Source: Verrucomicrobiota bacterium
GTDB lineage: Bacteria > Verrucomicrobiota > Verrucomicrobiia > Opitutales > Intestinicryptomonadaceae
Length of the DNA stretch: 18,006 nucleotides
Assembly (NCBI GenBank): GCA_003343565.1
Contig: QALA01000009.1
Location: 1-18,006 of the forward strand
Direction of reading: 5' to 3'
A program made the translations under genes and the position numbers. Below, one piece after another: positions 1 through 5,847 of this stretch (positions are counted from its first letter, which is position 1; every line of letters begins with the position of its first letter). The notes beneath the pieces are model-generated. The model did no database searches and was not told the DNA's origin. It was given only the letters and a program-made list of their open reading frames with translations.

Positions 1-1021
1 AGTCCCTCGCCACGATTCCGAAGAGCGGAGAATACGGACCTTTTCCGGAGGCGCCGCGCCCCGCCATTGCGCTGTTGGAAGCAAACGCGACGCCGCGGCA
101 ACCCGTCATTAGCGCATGGCAACTGGCCTCCTGCGGGCGGTCTTTGGAATCGGTTCTCCCATTCGCCCGAAAGACGTTCGAGACAACGGCCGAATTTGAA
201 ACCGCGCGCATTGAAAGTCCGGGGCCGAGATTGCGGTTGAACGAATTGCCGGTTATGTTCCAATCGCAGCCGTCGGCGACTTCAAGCCCATAACGACCGT
301 TTGAATCCACCCTGTTTAAGCTGAACACGACCTCCGAGCCGGAGTCGCGGCAGACGAAACCTCCGCCGGCGTTTGCCGAAAACCGGTTGCCCGAAACAAG
401 CCCGCCCCTTCCCGCAAGAGCCGCGCCTGCTCCGGCATTGCCGGCAAACAAGTTGCCGCGCAGGGCGAACAGCCGCGCATTCAAAAGCCTCACCGCGTCG
501 CCCCGAAAGCCCGTTATTTTACAGTTCTCGACCGACGCGCAATCTTCCTGCGAGCCAAGCCCGGAGGCGTTGTTGAGAAAAATCGCCGACGCGCTTCCGG
601 ACGCCGCTCCCTGAAAACACAATCCGTAAACGCGCACGCCGAACGCGCCGGTTATGTCCAAGAGCGAATCCGCCGACGGATTTTCCAGCCTCAAAACCGC
701 GCCGGCAACGCCGCGACACCCCCACTGGGGCTCCGCGGCGAGCGCGGAGTTTGCGCGCGCCTTCAAGCCGGAACACAAATACGCGCCGGACGGAAAATAC
801 GCCGTGCCCTTCGCCTCTCCGGCCGCGTCCAACGCCTTTTGAATCGCCGCCGTGTCGGAGGTTTTTCCGTCGCCTTTGGCGCCGAAATCGAGCACATTGA
901 ACACCGCCCGCCCCGCCAAAGGCGAATTTTTCGGAGCCGCCGAAGCGGACGCCGCCAACCCCGCCGTTGCGCCGGCGGCGGAAATCAATCCGAGATTTTT
1001 AAAAAAATTTCTCTTGTCCAT
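1..1021 (-). CDS. Pectate-lyase-superfamily right-handed beta-helix exoprotein (3' end beyond window)
   Basis: The minus strand is open from 1021 to the window edge (340 codons seen, no stop), so the C-terminus is missing. Residues 1-28 form a signal peptide with a KRNFF motif, a hydrophobic stretch and an Ala-rich end (ASASA before APK). It resembles a Tat signal with KR in place of RR. Residues 40-65 (FNVLDFGAKGDGKTSDTAAI followed by QKAL) are the classic opening of the Pectate_lyase_3 family. From about 160 on there are recurrent short coils of the type SGN-x-F-x-x-N (RGNLFAGN, SGNRFSAN, TGNSFNRN), typical of parallel beta-helix (PbH1) repeats. Proteins like this are exported and act on or bind polysaccharide. 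The substrate cannot be read from the sequence, and catalytic residues are not identifiable. An in-frame ATG at 1024 (MMDK) is an alternative start. The gene is divergent from the DUF3800 gene across a 340-bp gap. Confidence 0.88.
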   Translation of the reverse strand, partial: MDKRNFFKNLGLISAAGATAGLAASASAAPKNSPLAGRAVFNVLDFGAKGDGKTSDTAAIQKALDAAGEAKGTAYFPSGAYLCSGLKARANSALAAEPQWGCRGVAGAVLRLENPSADSLLDITGAFGVRVYGLCFQGAASGSASAIFLNNASGLGSQEDCASVENCKITGFRGDAVRLLNARLFALRGNLFAGNAGAGAALAGRGGLVSGNRFSANAGGGFVCRDSGSEVVFSLNRVDSNGRYGLEVADGCDWNITGNSFNRNLGPGLSMRAVSNSAVVSNVFRANGRTDSKDRPQEASCHALMTGCRGVAFASNSAMAGRGASGKGPYSPLFGIVARD

Positions 1022-1024
1022 CAT

Positions 1025-1364
1025 CGTCGCATCTTTCGTTTGAAAGCGCGCCGAACGCGCCGCTTTAATACAGAAAATTAAAATTGCCGTTTTAAAACGC
1101 AACCAATTTAAATACGTCAAATCAAAGCCGAAAATTAAGCAAAAAGCAAATCCCGCAACTCCGAAAAGCGCAAACGCCCCGCAACTATCCCTGCGAACGC
1201 AAAGAACCAGTAAAAAAATTTGCGCAACAAACGCCGTCAAACGCGCGCGCGAAAAAAATGCCTCCGCAAGCCAAATGCAATGCAAAACCGATCATGGTCC
1301 GTACATTTTTATTTTCGCATATTTTTCTTGATGCCAAGAGTATTTTCATCAATAGCTTCATCAA
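1025..1364. other. Intergenic region between divergent genes
   Basis: About 340 bp separate the beta-helix gene and the DUF3800 gene. No convincing ORF or RNA gene is visible. The left two thirds have the A-rich, GCG-dotted composition of other spacers in this window. From about 1300 the sequence turns sharply AT-rich and leads into the DUF3800 gene. The 9-mer cccgcaact occurs twice near 1152 and 1174. Both promoters should lie here, but no clear -35/-10 pair could be assigned. Confidence 0.6.
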
Positions 1365-1369
1365 ATGAA
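1328..1369. promoter_or_regulatory. Operator-like repeats over the DUF3800 start
   Basis: TTCATCAA occurs twice with a 12-bp period (1345-1352 and 1357-1364), and its inverted half TTGATG lies at 1328-1333. The second copy also forms TTCAT-CAA-ATGAA (1357-1369), a palindrome that contains the start codon. No Shine-Dalgarno sequence is present. The arrangement could be a repressor site or an mRNA element that masks the start, but in AT-rich DNA it may be chance. Confidence 0.3.
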
Positions 1370-2096
1370 ATTTAGTCAATACATAGTGTATGTTGATGAA
1401 AGCGGAGACCATGCGATGGGAGAATTTATGGACAAAAGCTTTCCCATTTTTGTTTTAGCTTTTTGTATATTCAAAAAAGAAGAATATGCAAATATTACGA
1501 TACCAGAAATGAAGAAATTAAAGTTCAAATATTTTGGACATGATATTGTAAATTTGCATGAACGAGAAATAAGAAAGGCGAAAAATAAGTTTTCTTTCTT
1601 GATAAATGCGGAATTACGAGAAAACTTTTTTAACGACTTAAATAATATGATAGAAGTTTCGCCTTTCGTTGTTATTTCAACAGTAATAAGAAAAAGTGAA
1701 ATGCGTTGTCAGACAAAAAATCCATACAACATGGCTATGCAATTTTGTTTGGAAAGATTATACAAGTATCTGAGAGATAAAGGAGAATTAGAAAAAATCA
1801 CGCATATAATTTTTGAACGGCGAGGAGAAAATGAAGATAAAAATCTTGAACTTGAATTTAGGCGCGTTATAGCTAAAGGTAATCTTGATGGGGCAATATA
1901 TCCGTTTGAGATTGAATTTGCTACAAAAAAGACAAATTCGGCAGGATTACAACTGGCTGATATGGTAGCGCGCCCTATCGGTATAAGTGTATTAAACCCC
2001 AAGCAACAAAATCGGGCATACGAAATAATTGAAAAAAAAATACACAAGGACAAATGGGGAGCAAAAAGTGGATATGGACTGAAAGTTTTCCCATAA
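1365..2096 (+). CDS. DUF3800 domain protein
   Basis: This 243-residue protein spans a complete DUF3800 domain. The N-terminal strand carries YVDESG (residues 9-14), the family signature with acidic D11 and E12. A middle segment HDIVNLHEREIRK lies at 59-71, an acidic helix ERRGENEDKN starts at 151, and QLADMVA sits at 196-202, with D199 the expected late acidic residue. The family is thought to have an RNase H-like fold with clustered acidic residues, and it is common in phage, plasmid and defence-island settings; its biochemical role is not established. Length is normal. The start at 1365 puts the signature strand about ten residues in, as in other members. Codon use is very AT-rich compared with its neighbours, suggesting transfer. 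It stands alone on this strand, with no partner gene nearby, so an antiphage or toxin role is only a possibility. Confidence 0.93.
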   Translation: MKFSQYIVYVDESGDHAMGEFMDKSFPIFVLAFCIFKKEEYANITIPEMKKLKFKYFGHDIVNLHEREIRKAKNKFSFLINAELRENFFNDLNNMIEVSPFVVISTVIRKSEMRCQTKNPYNMAMQFCLERLYKYLRDKGELEKITHIIFERRGENEDKNLELEFRRVIAKGNLDGAIYPFEIEFATKKTNSAGLQLADMVARPIGISVLNPKQQNRAYEIIEKKIHKDKWGAKSGYGLKVFP

Positions 2097-2133
2097 AAAA
2101 ACGGAAGTCCCCGAAATACTCCGAAAACTTCCG
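2095..2133 (-). terminator. Possible terminator for leftward transcription
   Basis: On the minus strand CGGAAGT (2133-2127) pairs with ACTTCCG (2108-2102) around an 18-nt loop and is followed by seven T (2101-2095), which overlap the DUF3800 stop codon. It would end transcripts coming from the right, such as the decayed gene ending at 2212. The stem is short for the loop size. Confidence 0.4.
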
Positions 2134-2581
2134 CCGACCGAGATTCCCCAGTCCATTTTCTATATTAAGCGGTTTTTTTTTAGAAAATTCAAGTAAATTA
2201 GTGAATAAAAATTAAACCCGTCTAGGTAAAATTTCAAAACAAGCTTTGGCGGTTTCCTTATCTGCGAGAAGGTCCATATAATTGTTGCACACTGCGGTGA
2301 GTTATTGCGGCTGTACGTTTTCATTGCATATCTTTTTATGCTTGAAAAAACGCTCTACAAACCTTCCGCATCGGGCATTATTCCTGACAATTTTTTTAAA
2401 TAAAAAATACATCAAGGATTCGACTCCCGCGGATAAAAACATCGAAGTTCGAAAAACGCCGCGCATAAGCTCTCCCCCGCGCAATTCTCTCCGCGCGGCA
2501 AAAATCATTCAAAGCGGCGCAAAAACTGCGCGCAACAATCGTCCGGCAAGAACGGAAGGCAAGGACGGGACGGCCGCCCCG
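2097..2581. other. Noncoding stretch between DUF3800 and the pilin-like gene
   Basis: No intact gene is visible here. The left part, to about 2430, is AT-rich and includes the candidate terminator, a T9 run near 2173 and the putative pseudogene. The right part, about 2430-2581, is GC-rich spacer ending in the hairpin at the pilin stop codon. A plus-strand open frame starting near 2282 crosses from AT-rich to GC-rich DNA and then runs antisense through the pilin gene; it is not credible as a gene. Confidence 0.5.
2212..2433 (-). pseudogene. Possible 3' remnant of a decayed gene
   Basis: In one minus-strand frame, AT-rich sequence from about 2433 encodes MYFLFKK, then FVERFFKHKK and NENVQPQ, a TAA at 2302-2304, then continues in the same frame with CNNYMDLLADKE and KACFEILPRRV before a final TAA at 2212-2214. 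Composition matches the DUF3800 island, and a terminator-like hairpin lies just downstream at 2133-2095. The reading that fits is the C-terminal part of a gene broken by an internal stop, with its 5' part lost. The family is not recognised; the VERFF string faintly recalls DDE transposases, but this is not enough to name it. It could be a chance open frame. Confidence 0.25.
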
Positions 2582-2583
2582 TC
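2564..2583 (-). terminator. Hairpin at the end of the pilin-like gene
   Basis: GACGGG (2564-2569) and CCCGTC (2578-2583) form a stem that extends with a G-U and a C-G pair to eight base pairs around a GGCC tetraloop on the minus strand. It overlaps the pilin stop codon at 2582-2584. The downstream sequence is pyrimidine-rich but has no uninterrupted T-run, so this may be a weak terminator or a 3'-end stability hairpin for the thiD-radC-tsaD-pilin transcript. Confidence 0.45.
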
Positions 2584-2923
2584 AATAGCTTCGCACAATC
2601 TCCTTGCCGTCGGACTTCTTAAGGACGACGGTTCCGCCCGACCTCTGCAAGACAATCCCGTCGTAATTCTCGCCCGCGACAACGCCCATCGGCTCTATCG
2701 CTTTGGCTTCGACGAGCGTCTTGTAAGCCACGCTGGAAATATCCTTTTCGCGCATATACGCCTCGCCCTTTCTTATTATTTCGGAAAGCTGGCTCTCTAT
2801 TACGTCGTCGCGGGCCTTTTCCCTGACCATTGCGGCCGCCGGAATAAAAACCGCCGCAAGCAGGCCGAGTATCACGACAACTAAAGCAAATTCCAAAAAC
2901 GCAAAAGCCTTCCTCGTTTTCAT
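2582..2923 (-). CDS. Prepilin-type N-terminal methylation domain protein (pseudopilin-like)
   Basis: This is a 113-residue protein with a short basic leader, MKTRKA, then FAFLEFALVVVILGLLAAVF, the hydrophobic helix of type IV pilins and type II secretion pseudopilins. Cleavage after A6 would leave F at +1 and E11 at +5, the glutamate needed for assembly. Position -1 is Ala rather than the usual Gly, which many prepilin peptidases tolerate. The remaining 80 residues are a predicted amphipathic helix and a small beta domain with VAGENYDGIVLQ near 82-93, a pattern I associate with short pilin-like proteins of Verrucomicrobiota (from memory, unchecked). No other pilus or secretion gene is in the window. 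It lies 77 bp downstream of tsaD on the same strand and may be the last gene of that transcript or have its own promoter. Role in a fibre is inferred only. Confidence 0.88.
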   Translation of the reverse strand: MKTRKAFAFLEFALVVVILGLLAAVFIPAAAMVREKARDDVIESQLSEIIRKGEAYMREKDISSVAYKTLVEAKAIEPMGVVAGENYDGIVLQRSGGTVVLKKSDGKEIVRSY

Positions 2924-3000
2924 GATGCCGATTATTCCAGCAAGCCCGGACGAATCAAGCCTTAAAAAAAGAAGCGGAAAGCGCGACCTTCAGCCCCGTC

Positions 3001-4062
3001 TTAGCAGAGACCGGCGGAAGGCTGAATATCGAGGCTTGCCGCGCGCGGGGCGACGCGCCTTTCGGGCGATGCGTACGCGGCGAACGCAATCATTGCGGCG
3101 TTGTCTCCGCGGCACTCGCGCGGGGCCTCCAAGAGCGGCCTCCCGCAAAACTTTCGGGAGAGCTCCCCGAAGGCCTCCGAAAGGGCGGAGTTGTTCGACA
3201 CCCCTCCCGAAAGCCCCAGACTGGCGTAATTGCCGCGCTTCAAAAAATACTCGGTGCGCCGCCTAAGCTGCTCGACCACGGCGAATTGATAGCTCGCGCA
3301 GATGTCGGCAAGCGACGCCCTCACGGCGTCGGGAGAAAGTTTTTCAAGGCCGTAGCGCAAACTGGTTTTCAATCCCGAAAAGCTGAAGTTCGGGTCGTCC
3401 TGCACCTTGCGGTTTTGCCCGTACGGGAAGCGCGACTTTTCGACCCTGCCGCCGCGGGCGGCCCTCTCCAGCAGCGCCCCGCCCGGATACGGCATGCCGA
3501 GAAGTTTCGCCCCCTTGTCCAGAGCCTCTCCGGCCGCGTCGTCCGCAGTTTCGGCCAGAACGCGCATCGAGCGGTCCGCGCCCATTTCAAACAGAATTGT
3601 GTTGCCTCCGGAAACGACCAACCCCAAATGCGGAAGAAGCTTCCCGAAGTTTTCATAAAATTTTTCGGGGGCGTTTCTGTGGACGTCCATAAACGGCGAA
3701 AACGCGTGGCCGAGCAAATGGTTGACTCCGGCCAGCGGACGCTCCAGCGCGAGCGCAAGCCCCGCCGCAGCAGCAACCCCCACCGCGAGGCAGTTCGGCA
3801 GGCCCGGCCCGCATGTGGCAACCACCAAATCTATATCGTCGCATAGCGGCAGAATCTTTCCGATCAGCGGCGGGAGCTTTTCCAAGTGCTGCGCGCTCGC
3901 CAAATCGGGCACGACGCCGCCGTAAAGCGCATGCAAATCCACCTGCGAATACACCAAGCTTGCGCGCACCCCGAACGACGGGTCGAAATACGCCACGGCG
4001 GATTCGTCGCAGGAGGTCTCCACGGCCAAGATTCTCTCTCCGCTTTTGAAAGGCGAGTCCAT
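3001..4062 (-). CDS. tsaD: tRNA N6-threonylcarbamoyladenosine synthase catalytic subunit TsaD
   Basis: TsaD transfers threonylcarbamoyl from threonylcarbamoyl-AMP to A37 of ANN-decoding tRNAs, working in the cytoplasm with TsaB and TsaE. The 353-residue protein has the full ASKHA-fold set: ETSCDES (15-21), GGVVPDLAS (48-56), the metal histidines H115 and H119 in NHLLGH, DDAAGEALDK (174-183), FSFSGLKT (226-233), GGVSNN (286-291) and the metal aspartate D320 in GDNAAMIA. Length is normal. Two positions differ from textbook bacterial TsaD: SGGNT (151-155) instead of SGGHT, and CRGDN instead of CTDN. The start codon lies 4 bp after the radC stop, with a GGAG inside the end of radC, so the two are probably translationally coupled. 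TsaD is normally essential; partner genes are elsewhere. Confidence 0.97.
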   Translation of the reverse strand: MDSPFKSGERILAVETSCDESAVAYFDPSFGVRASLVYSQVDLHALYGGVVPDLASAQHLEKLPPLIGKILPLCDDIDLVVATCGPGLPNCLAVGVAAAAGLALALERPLAGVNHLLGHAFSPFMDVHRNAPEKFYENFGKLLPHLGLVVSGGNTILFEMGADRSMRVLAETADDAAGEALDKGAKLLGMPYPGGALLERAARGGRVEKSRFPYGQNRKVQDDPNFSFSGLKTSLRYGLEKLSPDAVRASLADICASYQFAVVEQLRRRTEYFLKRGNYASLGLSGGVSNNSALSEAFGELSRKFCGRPLLEAPRECRGDNAAMIAFAAYASPERRVAPRAASLDIQPSAGLC

Positions 4063-4066
4063 GCCG

Positions 4067-4939
4067 CTACTTTGCTCCGCCGCCGCCGGGCTCCGTCGGA
4101 CTATGGGGCGAATCGGCCCCGTTCAAAACGGCGCCGGAATGCGGGTCTTTCCGAACCGCGGGGGCGCCGTCGTCTCCGCAATCCTCGCCAATGCGCTCTT
4201 CGTCCTCGGCCACGCGGCAATTTCCGCGCAGTCTGGATTCCGCAAGAGATTCGTCGTACAGCGAGTCGAAATGTCCGTCTCTGCGAAACGAGAAACAGGC
4301 GTTTTTGCCGACGACGATATGCTCTATGAAATTTAAATCTATCGGCCTGCATGCGGCGGACAGCTTTTGCGTAAACCTGATGTCCTCGTATGACGGAGTG
4401 GGGTCGCCGCTTGGGTGGTTGTGGGCCAGCGCGATACTCGATGCGCCCTTCGATATGGCGGTTTCCACTATTCGCCTTATGTCGACATTCGCCGAATTGA
4501 CCGAACCCTCAAACAGTCGAATGAGGCCTCCGTCGATAATTTTCAGCTTGGCGTCGAAGCATACCATCTCCAGAACTTCCGTCTGAAGCGACCCTATCCG
4601 CGATCTAAACAGCTTTATCAGTCTGGATATGGTCGTTATTTCCGTGCCGCCGTCGGCCAGTTCGTTTTGGTGGTAAATCGGAATGATGTCGCGCAACAGT
4701 TTGAAAAATGTCGTTGCGGAATCGCCGATATGCGGAATTTTCTTTAGCGACTGCGCATCGGCGTGAAGAATGCCCCTGAGATTTCCGAAGTTGCGAATCA
4801 GCATTTTTGCGGCGGGCTTTACGTCTATTCTCGGAATGGCGTAAGTCAGCAAAATCTCGATGATTTCATAGTCTGCAAAAGTGTCCAATCCGTTTGCCAG
4901 GAACCTCTCCCGCAACCTTGCGCGATGACCTTCCGACAT
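4067..4939 (-). CDS. radC: RadC/JAB-domain (MPN+) protein
   Basis: This is a RadC family protein of 290 residues from the chosen start. Residues 1-90 carry the N-terminal MSEGHRARLRERF and a helix-hairpin-helix-like region (KKIPHIGDS at 66-74). Residues 100-222 are the JAB/MPN+ domain with the zinc JAMM motif HNHPSGDPTPSYED (H173, H175, S183, D186). Despite the name, a direct repair role for RadC is disputed; the fold is that of metalloproteases. A tail of about 60 residues after GHFDSLYDE is acidic, Gly/Pro-rich and absent from ordinary RadC proteins, which end near the domain boundary. The start at 4939 is chosen because AGAAGGG lies five to six bases upstream and the family usually begins MSEGHR. 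A start at 4960 would overlap the thiD stop as ATGA. It sits in a thiD-radC-tsaD run. Confidence 0.94.
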   Translation of the reverse strand: MSEGHRARLRERFLANGLDTFADYEIIEILLTYAIPRIDVKPAAKMLIRNFGNLRGILHADAQSLKKIPHIGDSATTFFKLLRDIIPIYHQNELADGGTEITTISRLIKLFRSRIGSLQTEVLEMVCFDAKLKIIDGGLIRLFEGSVNSANVDIRRIVETAISKGASSIALAHNHPSGDPTPSYEDIRFTQKLSAACRPIDLNFIEHIVVGKNACFSFRRDGHFDSLYDESLAESRLRGNCRVAEDEERIGEDCGDDGAPAVRKDPHSGAVLNGADSPHSPTEPGGGGAK

Positions 4940-4956
4940 GTTGCCCTTCTGCCGCA

Positions 4957-5766
4957 TCATTTTGTAGAGTATGGGAAATGGTTTATAAAGCAATCGCCTT
5001 TCAGCGCAATACGATTTTTAAGGCAGCTTTGAAAATACGCCCTCGCCCCAAGGCACGCGTCCGGCACGGACATGCCCTTTGCAAAATTGGCCGCCAACGC
5101 CGCGCTCAGCGTACAGCCGCTGCCGTGGGTGTTCACGCCCCCTATGCGCGCGCCCTCAAAGACGGAGGCTCCGCCGTCGCGCTCCGCCAGAACGTCCGCA
5201 AGGCGGCCGCCGGGCAAATGTCCGCCCTTGAGCAGGACGCAAATTCCGTATTTGTCGCGCAGGCGCAGCGCGCAGTCGGCGATGTTTCGGCGCGATATTT
5301 CAACGCCCCCCAGCAGAAACGCCGCCTCGTCCAGATTCGGAGTCAAAAGTTCCGCCAGCGGAATCAGCGCGGACTCCATCGCCGAGGAAGCTCCGTCCGA
5401 AAGGAGCTTCGCCCCGCTTGAGGAAATCATGACCGGATCCACCACAAGGCGGATCTCCGAATGCGCCGCAAAAAACTCCGCCGCCCGCTCTATTATCGCG
5501 CGCGAAAACAGCATTCCGGTCTTTGCGGCGCGCGGGGCGTAATAGCTTTGAACGCAATTCAGCTGGGCGCGGAGAAAGTCGGGCGAAACCTCCTCCACCA
5601 TGGCGACCTCGTCCGGATTCTGCGCGGTCAGCGCGGCGACGGCGCAACATGCGTAAACCCCGTTGGCCGCAAAAGCAAACATGTCGGCCTGGATTCCCGC
5701 TCCCGCGCCGGAGTCGCTGCCGGCGACCGTCAGGGCGGCGGGCAAGGTTCTTTCGGCTCTGTTCAT
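4957..5766 (-). CDS. thiD: Hydroxymethylpyrimidine/phosphomethylpyrimidine kinase ThiD
   Basis: ThiD phosphorylates hydroxymethylpyrimidine and then its monophosphate with ATP, supplying the pyrimidine half of thiamin pyrophosphate in the cytosol. The 269-residue ribokinase-fold protein shows VAGSDSGAGAGIQAD (14-28) for substrate binding, GVYACCAVAALTAQN (36-50), VVDPVM (108-113), TPNLDEA (142-148), KGGH (180-183) and the anion-hole/catalytic segment THGSGCTLSAA with C218. Length is typical for a stand-alone ThiD. The frame stays open upstream to a TTG at 5814, but the ATG at 5766 precedes the conserved core by the usual dozen residues and leaves room for a promoter between it and divergent rarA. 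No TPP riboswitch is visible in the 80-bp leader, and no other thi gene is adjacent. It is the first gene of the leftward thiD-radC-tsaD set. Confidence 0.95.
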   Translation of the reverse strand: MNRAERTLPAALTVAGSDSGAGAGIQADMFAFAANGVYACCAVAALTAQNPDEVAMVEEVSPDFLRAQLNCVQSYYAPRAAKTGMLFSRAIIERAAEFFAAHSEIRLVVDPVMISSSGAKLLSDGASSAMESALIPLAELLTPNLDEAAFLLGGVEISRRNIADCALRLRDKYGICVLLKGGHLPGGRLADVLAERDGGASVFEGARIGGVNTHGSGCTLSAALAANFAKGMSVPDACLGARAYFQSCLKNRIALKGDCFINHFPYSTK

Positions 5767-5798
5767 ATGAAAATTGTCGGAGAGAAAGTCTGCATTGT

Positions 5799-5827
5799 TT
5801 GACAAAAGTTTCAAGAAATGCTTTTGT
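5799..5827 (+). promoter_or_regulatory. Putative sigma70-type promoter of rarA
   Basis: A perfect TTGACA (5799-5804) is followed after 17 bp by TTTTGT (5822-5827), a weak -10. Transcription would begin near 5835, just ahead of the ATG at 5848. That argues against the upstream in-frame ATG at 5818, which would fall inside the promoter. The element sits in the 81-bp gap between divergent thiD and rarA. Confidence 0.35.
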
Positions 5828-5847
5828 TTGAACGCTCGAAAAATTTT

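Larger units (their letters stand above)
1300..2430. other. AT-rich island, probably acquired DNA
   Basis: Between about 1300 and 2430 the composition falls to roughly one third G+C by eye, against clearly GC-rich genes on both sides. Codons in the DUF3800 gene are dominated by A/T-ending forms (AAA, GAA, ATA, TTT), unlike the neighbours, which favour GCG, GGC and CTC. The island carries DUF3800 on the plus strand and a putative gene remnant on the minus strand. No transposase, integrase, tRNA or flanking direct repeat is visible, so the mechanism of entry is unknown. The boundaries are judged from composition only. Confidence 0.7.

Noticed and set aside
2412..2430. tRNA T-loop-like string GGATTCGACTCCC
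   Set aside because: The flanking bases do not form a T-stem and no acceptor, D or anticodon arm can be built around it.
2282..2884. 200-codon plus-strand open frame
   Set aside because: It crosses the composition break and then runs antisense through the pilin-like gene; no family signature.
5767..5847. TPP riboswitch upstream of thiD
   Set aside because: The 81-bp gap is too short and lacks the conserved CUGAGA and ACC-GAU elements.
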